In this document: in pieces, positions 1 through 10,606 of the stretch
Layout: every line of letters starts with the position of its first letter
Position numbering within the stretch: position 1 is the first letter of the stretch
Position numbers and translations under genes: made by a program
Notes under the pieces: model-generated
Told to the model about the DNA's origin: nothing
Database searches by the model: none
Seen by the model: the letters and a program-made list of their open reading frames with translations, nothing else
Origin: Massospora cicadina
Lineage: Eukaryota > Entomophthoromycota > Entomophthoromycetes > Entomophthorales > Entomophthoraceae
Direction of reading: 5' to 3'
Length of the DNA stretch: 64,000 bases
Assembly (NCBI GenBank): GCA_022478985.1
Contig: JAKSZP010004242.1
Coordinates: 47,110 to 111,109 of the forward strand

Positions 1-905
1 GCCAAATTCTACATCATCTTTGTCCATGGTGCCATCACAGAATTCTGGGGCCATGATGCCCTCCTTCATGGGACGTGCATGTTCCTTGTGCCCCAATGCA
101 GTGCAGTGGTTGCAGATAGGCGGTGCGCGTTCTGATGTGATGTGGAATGACTCTGCTACCTTCCCATCTGGGAGGTGAAACTCCACTGTATGAGGGATTC
201 TTGTGAGGGCTGCGGCCACCTCAGGGATCAGGTGGATCATGGCTATTGCCTTTCCTGTGAACTGGTTCAGCATCGTTTAAAACCATTGTAATTTACATTT
301 TTTAATTTCTCCATAGTTTTTAAGTCCAGCTTAGAGATCCTCCTCAATTTGCTTGTGGGGGAGGTCGGTGGGGAGCAAATTGAAGGAGATAAACAAAGTG
401 TTCACCTTATTTTTTTGTTGTTCACGGTGCACACAATTCGTTTGCCCTCAGGGAGGACAGCTTCAATACATAATTTTGCAGTGGTGACTGCACCTTCTTC
501 AGTTTTAAAGCTCAATTTGACCCAACTGTGTGGGGCCATTTTCATGTTAATGTACACCACATAGGGGAAGAAGGAGTCCCGTGACTCGTACTCTTTCTCC
601 CACAGATTTGGAAATCTGACCCCTAGGTAGAGTTGGAGCCCATGCTCTACCTTCAAAAGGGCTTGGTTATGTTAGATTTCCATATATTGGTTATGTTTCA
701 TGGTGAACTCCAAAACCTGGGCAGTGCCTCAGTTTGTGGTTTTTTGTCATACATGTTTCTCAGTGTCCCTCCCTGGCGTTTATTGCCCTTCAGCGCACCG
801 TTTTGTCCATTTCCTGGTATGGCTTTTGCCCAGTTTAATTGGTATTTGTTAAATATGCCCATCTCTCCTATGTTATTATCAAAAAATGCTGTTTGAATCA
901 AATTT
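1..905 (-). pseudogene. LINE ORF1 fragment (nucleic-acid-binding protein), 5' part, truncated by window edge
   Basis: Read on the minus strand from about 905 to 1, this matches the ORF1 of the LINEs at 5735 and 42100. Order: an N-terminal stretch beginning GEMGIFNKYQLNWAKAI, a middle block (about 656-402, with LYLGVRFPNLWEKE), then a block with FTGKAIAMIHL (about 276-200) and a CCHC zinc knuckle near 75-121. The knuckle reads CNHCTALGHKEHAR, so the last Cys is Arg. ORF1 of L1/Tad-type LINEs binds element RNA. At least two frame changes separate the blocks, so this is a dead remnant. The rest of the element would lie left of the window. About 40 bp just upstream (906-955) also resembles the upstream of the LINE fragment at 28366. 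Confidence 0.8.
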
Positions 906-955
906 TAGTAACTAATGCTATCATTATAGGAAAGAAAAGTTAATTGAGGCTCCCT

Positions 956-2631
956 GTCAATGATTGCGAATTGAATTTTGGGTAGCTCAAGGAATCCTAA
1001 TTCCTGGACATGGGGAAATTTGTACCCTATTAGTCAATCTGTGAAACGCCGATTGAAATCAAGTGAAATCAAGTAGTTACATTCGCCCAGTTGATAACTA
1101 TATCAGATCTCCATTCTTTCCATAAATTCAGGGATTTGAATGAAGTGATATGGCCTGATTCAGTTGGAAGCATTAATACATTGATTGCTCAGGAACAATT
1201 ATTAAGATTAACCAAATGTCAGCGAAATGAATTATTGGCTTTATTAAAATGATATTGGACTATATTCATACAAAATCACCACGGTAAAGGGTGCACAGAA
1301 AATGTACTCCATCTAATTGATATTGGAAAAGCTGCTTCTGATTTTAATGTGACCTATTTGAAGGGCCATGCAGCTGAGGCAGTAGTTACTGAAGAGATAG
1401 AAAAGTTGTTGAAGCACGGATTGCTTGTGAATTACCCAGCCCATGGGCTAGTCTGATATCAATCTTCAAAAAGAAGGATGGGTCAACAAGGTTGTAATCA
1501 ACTATTGCTATCTTAATAAAATCATGAAAAAGTCTCTTATCCCTTGCCACAAACTGATGATTCGTTGGATCAATTAGGCAGGGTTAAATTCTTTTTGGTG
1601 ATGAAATTCATCTCAGGGTATTGACAGATTAATATGTCACCTGAGGACCAGGAGAAGTGTGCCATAATAACAGCACAAGGGCTTTATCAACCTACGCGGA
1701 TGCCTCAAAGCTTGTGTGATGCCCCTGCAATTTTTCAACGGGATATGGATACCATATTATGAGACCTCAATTTGTCCTGTGTTCTAGTCTATCTAGATGA
1801 CGTCAATATATTTAGTCAAACACCAAAAGAGCACTTACAACACTTAGAGGAAGTATTCAAGAAACTGCCCGCCACCAATCTTAACATTAAGCCCTGAAAG
1901 TGTCACTTCTATAAGGAGCAGTTAAGATAGTTGGGCTTCGTTATAAATATGGATGCATAACAACCTCAAAAACAAAAATTGATGCTTTTGAGCGGATGTC
2001 ATCATAAAAAGTGTTTTGATATGTAAGTCTTTTTTAGGAATGGTCAGTTATAGTCACCATTTTAGAAGGACTTAACAAAAATACAGATCCATTATTCCAT
2101 CTGCTTAAGGATCCAAAAAAGGGTTCAAATGGAATGAGATGGCCCAAGGAGCATTTAAAAAATTATGATAATACTTGACAACAAGACAGATACACAAATA
2201 TATAAATTTTGAACAATCATTTAATACGCAATCAGATGCATCACTCATAGTGATAGGTGCTATACTTAGTCAAGTGGACAAACAAGCTGAAGAGCACCCA
2301 GTGGCATATGTCAGTCATACCTTAATCAAGGCTAAAATGAATTATACAGTCATCAAGTGTAGATGTCCTGCAGTTATCTATGCTTGAGAGCAATTTAGTG
2401 TTTTTTATGGGATTTACTTCAAAGTTTTAGCCAATCATGCATTTATCCATTGGTTGCATAACTTGGGAGAACCTGAGGGGAGACTAGCATGATGGGCCTT
2501 GAAATTGCAGACATATGATTATGAAATCAAACATTGCGCTAGGGATAAAAACCAAAATGCTGATGGATTATCCAGACTGCTGCAATCCTTGCGTACAAGA
2601 TTGTGCTGAAGACCTATTTGAACAAATGGTG
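956..2631 (+). pseudogene. Gypsy element G1 pol: reverse transcriptase and RNase H (broken)
   Basis: Ty3/Gypsy RT and RNase H remnant. Visible in order: a linker like that of the other Gypsy copies here (LIPGHGE, about 1000), the RT thumb/palm lead-in (VTEEIEKLLKHGLL, about 1390-1430), QINMSPEDQEKCAIITAQGL (about 1625-1685), the catalytic box YLDD at 1790-1801, intact, and LPATNLNIKP. RNase H follows with QSDAS (about 2230), HPVAYVSHTL, and the C-terminal WALKLQTYDYEI and ADGLSRL (about 2500-2575). Several in-frame TGA/TAG/TAA codons and frameshifts kill it; two TGAs stand where Trp (before DLNLS) and probably Arg (before WALKL) are expected. No LTR or gag of this copy is seen to its left, where the LINE fragment begins. 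Confidence 0.9.
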
Positions 2632-3128
2632 TGTTGCAATTCTGATATAACTGGACGATAAGCCCTAAGATGATATGGCAGAATGGATGTAATCCATCAA
2701 GTTTGAATTATTTATGATTATTTGAGAGCCTCTAAATGAGGAAATATTGGGTTGTTTTGAAATCGTCTCAAATTAGGCGATTGTGAATTTAATGAATGAA
2801 GATTTGATGGAACCAATGAGATGCAGCGAATTGAATTACTAAGCCATGAATGCAGTATCCTCTGAAGTCACAACGATATAAGTAAGATGAGATGATTGAG
2901 AAAGTAGGCTGTTAATATTTTAGTGTGCGGAACAGTGAGGATCCAATGTATTTATTGTATTAAATAAAAAGAGTGTAATGGGAGCAAGTGCTCCATATTT
3001 AATAAATTAGCTTATTCTGTTGTTTCAAAGGGCAACGATCATCATATTATTGGTCCTATTGCTCAGTGGGCTGAACCCTGTGCAAAACCCTTACAGCATT
3101 TCTCAACGATTCTGCCAAAATTATAACA
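2632..3128 (+). mobile_element. Solo LTR of the alpha family inserted in G1 pol
   Basis: A 497-bp sequence starting TGTTGCAATTCTG and ending TTATAACA. It is colinear with the alpha LTR (5' end TGTTGCAAATCTATATGACTGG at 41690 and 3' part with GTGCTCC, ACCCTGTGC, and a CAACA end at 47605). It is flanked on both sides by TGGTG (2627-2631 and 3129-3133), a perfect 5-bp target duplication as expected for Gypsy integration. No internal element sequence remains, so this is a solo LTR left by LTR-LTR recombination. Taking it out with one TGGTG rejoins the G1 pol reading frame between RNase H and integrase (EQMV then KGELDNEPPE). Confidence 0.93.
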
Positions 3129-4288
3129 TGGTGAAAGGAGAGCTGGATAACGAGCCACCAGAAGTTCAAACAGCGTTGCAAAAAGTCATGGAGAGAATAG
3201 AACAAAATATTGGACAGTTATTAAAAATAGTGAATGATAAAGGGCTTCTGTTCTCAAAATCATCCAAATTGAATGGAAATAATTTGCGCTGCTCACAAAG
3301 TCATCATCCATGGTGGCCTCAATAAAACTTTAGAGCACATTCGCCAATATTAATATTGAGAATTGTTAAACTATGATGCAGCAGATTTCCTTTCCTTTTG
3401 CGCAGAGTTTCAGCTCCACAAAACACACAAAAATGTGGCCTGGTATCAGTTAGTGCGACCAGGGTTCGCTTGGCATACAGTATCAATTAATGTCATTGGA
3501 CCTCTAAGCACAAATACTAAAGTAATGTGATATATCTTAGTCAAAATTGAACAACTGATTAGATGGATTAAAAACAAGGCTATGATTTGGGTCAATGAAA
3601 TGAACACTGAAAAATTTATTCTGGATCAATTGATATATTGGCATGGCTGTCCCCAAGTGATCCTGAATGTTAATGGAACAAATTTATGTCCTTTGTCATA
3701 TCTAAATTGATGAACTGATGGGGATAAAAGGGGTCATATTGGCCCATATCAGCCAGAGGTGAATGGACTAGTTGAGAGAGTGAACTCTACCTTAGCTGCT
3801 ATGTTGAAAAAGCTGGTTACAGGAAAAACGTCTGCTTGGGATTCATACTTAAGTTTTAAGACATTTGTCTATAATGTCAGCTATCATTCCTCAGTTGGAA
3901 AAACACACTTTGAATTGCTCTATGGAAGAAGAGCCGCCTTAACATTATTTTATACTCAGCATTGGAATTAACTTTGAGGATGAGTCCTGACTAATATTTA
4001 AATTTATTAGCCAACTTTATGAATGATTTACATTCACAAGCATTTGCCAAACACCTTAGGAAAATGATCCAGACTAAAACATACATTTATAAGAAATGAC
4101 TGCCCATAAGAAGATTCAAAATTTTGGATAAAGTTTCTACTGTGACATGAATGGATTTTGCCGCTGAACATATGGATGCCTTATGGACTGGTCCCTCCAA
4201 AGTAATTTCAAAATTGGCAATGGATGCTTATATGATTAAAAATACTCTTTATGGTCATATAGTTAACCAAGTTCTTAGAAATACTTAA
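3129..4288 (+). pseudogene. Gypsy element G1 integrase (broken)
   Basis: Continuation of G1 pol right of the solo LTR. KGELDNEPPEVQTAL matches the alpha sequence at 51365. The core shows WHGCPQVILN, then NGLVERVNSTLAAMLKKLVTG (about 3760-3820) with the catalytic Glu of the DDE triad present, SYHSSVGKTHFELLYGRR, and a C-terminal tail GHIVNQVLRNT ending in TAA at 4286-4288. The second catalytic Asp region is degraded (NVNGTN instead of a DN(E)TNF-type motif). Stops and frame changes occur from 3325 to 3720. Integrase would join the cDNA to the host chromosome; this copy cannot. Confidence 0.88.
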
Positions 4289-5734
4289 AAAATTGGTACT
4301 AAAATAATATACAAAAAAGCAAAAAATATATAAAAAACATCAATAAGACATAAAATATAAAATAAAAATGATGAAAACCTATATAAAAATCAATTTTAAT
4401 TTGTTGCACTCAAAATCTTCAGGCGGTGTTCACTACTATTGTTGGCAGATCAAGCTTCGTTGCAACTGGGTCCACCAGAATTAGTCCTGAGGCACTAAAG
4501 TATGTTGGTAGGATCAGGAAAGGTTGAAACTAGATCCACCATGAGTAGTCCCTAGGAATGAAGAAGACCCTCTCTGATTGCAAACAGAGAGCTCAACTTG
4601 GGGAGCACAGGTTTTCCAGGATATGACCAGTGACGATGCCCAAGTACTCCTGGTATGGATTTAGGCTGTAGAACTGTGCTCTACAGAGGTGGCAGCAATA
4701 AGGGGACTTCTGAACTAATGAGTTGGTTAAGTCTGGCAGATGGACCTCTGAACTAGACTTTTTAGTTAAGTTTTGAGAAGAAGCAATTGTCTCTGAAAAC
4801 TGTCTCGTTGGGTAATCTGGTCAAGCAAGTGGTTTGTTTATTATTTAGGTGGACACATTATCCATCTCACTTGCTGATTAGCATTTTGAAGATTATTAAG
4901 TAATCTATTGTTTGACAATGGTTGCTGACTAGATTAATATTATAATTAACTAAAGGATATAATCCAATGATTGGCTTTAAAAAATGTTTTGTCAGGGATC
5001 ATCCCCAAAAATGTAAACAAGCATTATGATGAGGGCTTGATTGCTGATAGTAAGATTGCCATAGAGGATCATTCAAACAAAGGATCTGAATGATTAGGTC
5101 GTTTTATAAAGCTACAAAAGTGTTTTACCGCTTGTTCTAGTAGTAGTTACTAGTTATAATTAGGTAACACGGCCCAGATCATCTGTGTATGGCTCCTAAC
5201 ACAAGGGGATGTATGCCAATCTGTGAAAGGTTACACTGCTGAGAATAAACAAGATGAAGGAATTTTCCATCATTTGGAAGTTAATCCTAAGGGCCAGAAG
5301 TTTTGGGAGACTAATAAGTTGGTTTTCAGAGAATTATCTGAAAAGTTGTCCGCCTTATACCTATAAAAACTCCTAGCATTTTTTAATAAAAAACAGAGTT
5401 CAGTTGAAATATAATTATTATATTTACTTTATAAATTGAAGGTTGAAGGAAACAGGTCCCCAGTTGTTTTCTTTATACAGTTTAACTGAGTGGACTTGTT
5501 TCCACTTATTGTAAAGATCAACCTACTAGTTGTTGCCATACAACTAGTGTTTTATTAATATTTTAAAAACATGCTGTGCAGTAAAACCCAAAAATTTACA
5601 TGGGTAGAGAGATCTTCCAACTGTACCATCAAAATTGAGAAATTTATATGGGATATGTTCCCCTCAAGTTTATCTTTCCAATTACTATCAGTTTTAATAA
5701 TACAATTTAATTTAAACAGCCCAAATTTGATAAT
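4289..5734. other. Non-coding flank of G1, probably 3' UTR and a decayed LTR
   Basis: No protein similarity is visible. Just after the G1 stop is an AT-rich stretch, then at 4703 and 4742 two copies of a motif (GGACTTCTGAACTA and GGACCTCTGAACTA, each followed by GTTAAGT) that recurs in the 3' UTR of G3 at 35343-35545. A TATA-like TATACCTATAAAAAC lies near 5358. I could not define LTR ends. GGTGTTCACTAC at about 4424 faintly resembles the primer site of the other elements but is not followed by gag. Confidence 0.4.
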
Positions 5735-5789
5735 CAATACCAGGTGAGATGATTATGAGTAATATAGCAAAGAGTTGGGCAAATGTGGT

Positions 5790-7100
5790 AAAGTGCAGTG
5801 GACCTGGACCTGCACTGCCCAAAGGTACCAAGCGCAGTTACAAACAAAAATATCAGTAAAAACAAAAAACCTGAGGTGGCGCCCCCTGCGGGTTTCATAA
5901 TTTTTTTGGTAAAATACTGCAGTTACATGGAAGTATCACACTCGCAACCACTGTCATTGGTGGAAAATGAAATACAAATTTTCCTGGGCATAGAAACACT
6001 GACAATGTGGGAAAAGTTTGGTGAAGCCCAACATTAATTTTTCCTGCATGCAGTGTACTTAACAACCCATACTATCTGCAAAGGTTGGGTAGAACTTGGG
6101 TTTGAAACTTTGGAAGAAGCAAATGAAGCGCAAACGTCAGAATGGTACTCAACCTTCCTGATGGACAGCATTTGGTATCAACCAAATGCACATGTTGGAC
6201 ATAATTCAAAGAATTTTTCATAATTTTTGATTACCTTCCAACCACACTGGCGCGCACAGTAGTCAAAAGACATCTCCAAGAAGGCTTGGAAGCCTATGAA
6301 GAAATTAAACAATTTGAGATGCAAAGATTCCAGCTGATGCCAACCCTTAGCACTGGAAAGGCAATTGCAATTATTTCCCTGAACCAGGAGGTATCGGAGA
6401 ATATCACAAAATCCCCTGCATCGCATCCTTCACCATTGATGGGAAAAAATCCCATCTGTTCCATGCAACAGTGGAGAGCGCACCCCCCATATGCAACCAC
6501 TGCCAGGCCTTTGGGCACAAGATTCATGCTTGCCCCATAAAAGAAGACCTAAGAGAAATGGAATTCTGTGAGGAGGAAAATGGGCGAAGATGACTCAGAG
6601 TATATAAAAACACATATACAACACAAGCATTCAACTGGGGAGAACACGGGCAATATAAAATAATTGACCCAATTTCCCCAAAAGAACAAAAGATGGCCAA
6701 ACAAGCTCTCAAGCTGGCCACAGCCAAGGCAAAGGCCTTAGCGGAATCATCTATATTGCTGGAACAGATCCAGGAAGAAATAGATGAATTCAAATCAATG
6801 AACCAATCAAATCCCGTGGAAACTCAAACACTCAATTCAAACAGATTGAATTTGGCGGAACCTGATTTGGAAATAAATGCAGCAAAACAAGGGTTCAGTG
6901 CACCCACCAAAATTGTGGAACATAACCCACTCAGGAAAGAAAATTAACAATAAAATGCGCAAGAAAATAATGCGGCCAATAAGAGCATACAAGTGCACCA
7001 CTATGATAAATTGAAACCAAGCAAAGCCAAGAGAGGAGCAAAAAACAGCGGCAACAAAGGGGCAGAATACATCCAACGCCCACTCATGGCTATGCTCTTC
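5790..7100 (+). pseudogene. LINE-A1 ORF1 (CCHC protein), broken
   Basis: Fragments in several frames match A2 ORF1: IFLGIETLTMWEKFGEA (about 5980-6030), HAVYLTTHTICKGWVELGFE (about 6045-6105), QLMPTLSTGKAIAII (about 6330-6380), and the zinc knuckle ICNHCQAFGHKIHACP (about 6488-6535). This knuckle keeps all four ligands (CX2CX4HX4C), unlike those of the LINE copies at 1, 8242 and 42100. The C-terminal part is rich in Ala and Lys (KMAKQALKLATAKAKA, about 6690-6740), as in A2 (KKAKQARRATAKEAA). The family role is RNA binding in the LINE ribonucleoprotein. Multiple frameshifts mean no product. Confidence 0.82.
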
Positions 7101-7179
7101 GCAGCAGAGGTGCATTGGAAAATAATGTGAGCGATGAGGTAGGGCCAGGGGGCCCTGCTAACTGCTACAGAGGTGCATT

Positions 7180-8246
7180 GGGAATCTCAGTAGTGATAGG
7201 GATGCTAAACATAGCGGGACTCAAGGTCTTAACGTCCTGGGCTAAGAAGTTGAGTATACTACATAACCCACCTGTGGATATCCTGGCGGTGCAGGAAACC
7301 CACTTTCCACAGGGAGAGGAGGAGGCATGGGAAAAAATGCTCCTCCCAACAATTTTTTTTGGTCGCAACACTATGGGGTGATAGTACACACAAACCAAAA
7401 CTTTAAAATATCAAAAAAATGTGTTCCTGGATGGCTGCGTACTTGCCATAACCTTCTCATGGCACACCAAAGTGCACACAATCGTCAGTGTTTATGCACC
7501 AAACTGTGCACCTGACTGAAGAGAATTTCTAACAGCTCTAACACAACTAAATCTACCAGCAAGTACTAACAATCATGGGAGATATGAACTGCTGGATTAA
7601 CCCAGAGATGGACCAATGGCCATACACAATGAAGATACCACAAGGGTAAGTGGAACTCCACATACTAAAGGCCACCCTGGGACTATATTATCCACTTCCA
7701 AAAAGGCTACCCCTGCTACAAAACATGTCACACCCACATGTACACAATGGTGCACTTGTCTCTATGTCATGGATAGACCTGATACTTGAACCAATAATTT
7801 TCCATCACCAAATTCAAAAAATTAAAACTACAAAAATTGAATTTTCTGACCATCAGCTAGTTTTGGTGTCCTACAAAATGGCAGAACCAAGTACCCGAGC
7901 ACCCAGGTGGTGCAGAATACGCCCAGAAAGTTTAGCTGACTCGGAATATCAATCCTGGATGGAGAAATTATCTCAACCCAGGATTTTCAAACACCTTTTT
8001 GCTCGGACCCACTAACTACCTAAGAAAATTTCAAAAAATCAACAACCCAACAAATCAAACATACAACATCTAGAAGTCACAGGGCAGCTTCAGCCATTAT
8101 CAAGCACACTTTGGCAGAAATTAACCACCTAGAAAACAACATCCCAAAGGCCTTCTCTTTCTGCTAAGCATCACTTTTCGAAAATCAATTCAGCCTTGAA
8201 ATTTAGCTTTACTAAAGAGATTTACAAAAAACTATTAAAATATGGC
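7180..8246 (+). pseudogene. LINE-A1 ORF2 N-terminus: APE-type endonuclease, broken
   Basis: Matches the A2 endonuclease. Visible motifs: GMLNIAGLK (7200, the Asn strand), DILAVQETHFP (about 7278-7310, catalytic Glu), NNFFWSQHYGVIVH, GDMNCW (about 7577, the GDxN motif), then IDLILEP and FSDHQLVLVSY (about 7842-7875, the SDH motif with catalytic His). These are the signature residues of apurinic endonuclease-like nickases that start target-primed reverse transcription. Stops and frameshifts interrupt it. The sequence is cut by LINE-B at about 8246 and continues at 14339. Confidence 0.85.
8225..8246. repeat. Left target-site duplication of LINE-B (decayed)
   Basis: AAAAAACTATTAAAATATGGC-type sequence here and AAAAAAGATAAAAGATGGC at 14339-14357 bracket LINE-B. 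They are similar but not identical, as expected for an old 19-21 bp duplication made by target-primed reverse transcription. The exact limits are uncertain because of A-rich ends. Confidence 0.6.
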
Positions 8247-9430
8247 AGGAAACCCCGCAAAAGAACCCGCGGGCTCTGCCAAACGAGCCAGCACCACCCC
8301 TCAAACGAAGCAACCCTCAGTTATCCACCTCAGGGTCAACCAGAATCACCCGCTCTCAAGCAGTGGCCATGAAAGCAGGCACCACCCCCAACCTGGAGCT
8401 ACTTCAACTAGCGCCAGTTCACCTGATCGCACTTCTGCAACCTGCACGCCCAACAGCTCTGCGTGCGCTACCTCCCACCAACTCGCTGGGCCCCCTCCAA
8501 CCAAGGAGTCCATCACCCAAGCTGTTTTAATGGCGTCTGCTCAGTTGAATGCAACTCACCCCATCCAGGCATTCACCTCCCCCATTGTGTCAGCTAATTC
8601 AGCCCCATATGTTATTGCTGACGCCGTGTTTCTGGATCCCCCATGAGGGGGCGATACCCAGCTACCTGGCCCCCAAACCCTCAGATGTAAGGTTGTATTA
8701 GCCGCACATTCTGGTTCACTAAGCACCAAAGAGGGACAATCTACTCTTCCCAATGGGATTTAAATGGTTCGGATTTTGGAACTTCACACCAGTTCCAATC
8801 TCACCCGTCCCATTTAAACCCCATAATCGGCACTTCTCAAGTCGGCACTTTATCTCCATATACTAAAAAAACGACCAATTCACCAATCAGCCAGTGAGTT
8901 TTGCCCACGAAATCACAGCAAATACTCGGGCTGAATTACCCAAATAGAATGAGATGGTGATGAAACATCGCCCTCCTCCCAATTGGCTGGAGTTAATTCC
9001 AATCTGGATGGGCCTCCCCAATTTATGAAGCCCAACAATCCGCCCCTCAATTCAATATGACGCCAGCAACTGCTGTAACATTCCAGCAACAAGGGAACTC
9101 CGCAAACTTGTCCAAACCACCAGCTCAAACTCAACCCACGATTGCAGCCCAAAGCAAACACAAACGTACCAAAGGAGCCACTGGGGCGTGGCAAAAACCT
9201 TTGGCACCAACGCTACCCAAAGCTGATCCCCGTGAAGTGGCCTTTATTGCTGATTTTAAGGAGAAATGGGCCGAAACTAGAGCGCAAAAAGCTCTACCTC
9301 GCTCAACCCTCTCCCATGCCGTTTCGCCTTTATCATGGGCATAACCCTGTTAAATCTATACGGAGGATTACTTCCCATACTTTGTAGCGATCGCGGAGAC
9401 ATTCCCAATTAACACAACCATCCATGAATC
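8242..9430 (+). pseudogene. LINE-B ORF1, N-terminal Ser/Thr/Pro-rich region
   Basis: Low-complexity N-terminal part of ORF1. The open stretch 8242-8646 begins MAGNPAKEPAGSAKRAST and is rich in Ser, Thr, Pro and Ala; another open stretch at 9057-9344 has QPTIAAQSKHKRTKGATG and ends near SHAVSPLSW. Between them the frame is lost (about 8646-9056). The first ATG is at the very left boundary, within the duplicated target, so it may not be the true start. No known domain is recognisable. It is placed in ORF1 because the CCHC-bearing frame follows directly. Confidence 0.6.
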
Positions 9431-9431
9431 A

Positions 9432-10585
9432 GTGGAGGGCCACTACATCGATGGGGGCTTCACTGAAGCTGCCCTTGCTGACCTTGATGCCACCCTCCAG
9501 GTCATTATTCCGCGTGGATCTCTTCGCATCTCCCGCACATGCTCTCACCTGGAGAAAATTTCATGGGTTACTTTTTCCAACCTACCAACGACTGTTGATC
9601 ATGAGTCTCTTAAACTAGCGCTCCATCGTGGTTTAATGGAGTTTGGGTCTGTTCTTTTAGTGGACTTTAGCGTCCCCTCTTATTATGCTCCCACTCAAAG
9701 AGCTTGCACTGCCAGGGCGTCGTTCATCTCCTCCCCCAATGTATCCCGCAACATTGAGGTTATTCCTCGTGTGGCAGTAGTTGGGGCATGCCCCGAGATC
9801 TTTTTTGTTGACCCTGATCAGGCGCGCCCCCGGTATTCATGTTGTAACGCCCTTGGACACTTGTATAGTGGCTGCACAGCTCGAAAACAAGCCCTCTTAG
9901 CCTCCACCCAGGGGCCTAAACCAGGCCAAAAACGATCCCACGTGGCTGAAGCAGCAATTCCACGACCCACACAATGGATTCCCGTTCAAGACCTGTCCCC
10001 TGAGGCCTTACGCCTAGCAGTTGAAACAGCTAACCCCACTATTGGTGTGGGATACCTTCGCGCTCATTCCCCCTTCCAGTGGGCACCCCCTTCAATCTCC
10101 CAGAGTCAACTCCCTCTCTCACCAAGCGCAAGGCATCTCCCACAGGGTGCCCCTCGTCAGCCACCCCCACTCAGGGCTCCGCGGCACCCCCACCAACCTC
10201 CACCAGCGATTTATCGCATCAACCCTCAGCCCCCAATGGAGCTATGCCCACCAGCATGGACTGGCAACCCGCGGCCTGCGGTAGAAGTGCCACCTCAAAG
10301 AGTCCTACCCCAACCCCACAGTCCATTTCACGCGGATCCTTTGCAGTGTTGGAGGAAGTGAATATGGACTCAGACTCATCAAATGGGGACACCGCGGAGG
10401 TCACCATTGAGCACCCTCAGGTCCTTCTCCTGCAACGGAGCGGGGGCAGCATTCTAGGCTGGCTTACTGGGTCCTCCGCCCCCCACCCTCTCCTTCCCCT
10501 TAGAACCCTCGAAGCTCCTCACAGATTGCAGCTAATAGTCAAGCTAAAGGACTCAAAACTAGCCGCCTCACAGCTGCAGGTTTAA
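9432..10585 (+). pseudogene. LINE-B ORF1, CCHC zinc-knuckle and proline-rich C-terminus
   Basis: One frame is open from 9432 to 10361 (309 codons). It contains an RRM-like middle segment (KISWVTFSNLPTTVDHESLK, about 9553-9615) and a zinc knuckle, YSCCNALGHLYSGC, at about 9835-9876. In the knuckle the first Cys of CX2CX4HX4C is Tyr (TAT for TGT); the other ligands are present. WIPVQDLSPEALRLAV follows (about 9975). A frame change near 10080 moves the likely coding to the frame ending at 10585 (SPTGCPSSATPT to ASQLQV), proline- and serine-rich. The same WIPVQ segment occurs in LINE-C ORF1, so B and C are relatives. Expected role: binding the element RNA. Confidence 0.78.
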
Positions 10586-10606
10586 GCGCTGGCAACCCCC
10601 CAGGAC

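Noticed and set aside
3020..3325. Open frame of 101 codons with a hydrophobic start
   Set aside because: It spans the right end of the solo LTR into G1 pol; the hydrophobic start is LTR sequence, not a signal peptide.
4415..4445. Possible decayed primer site (GGTGTTCACTAC)
   Set aside because: Two mismatches to the shared motif and no gag behind it; kept only as a remark.
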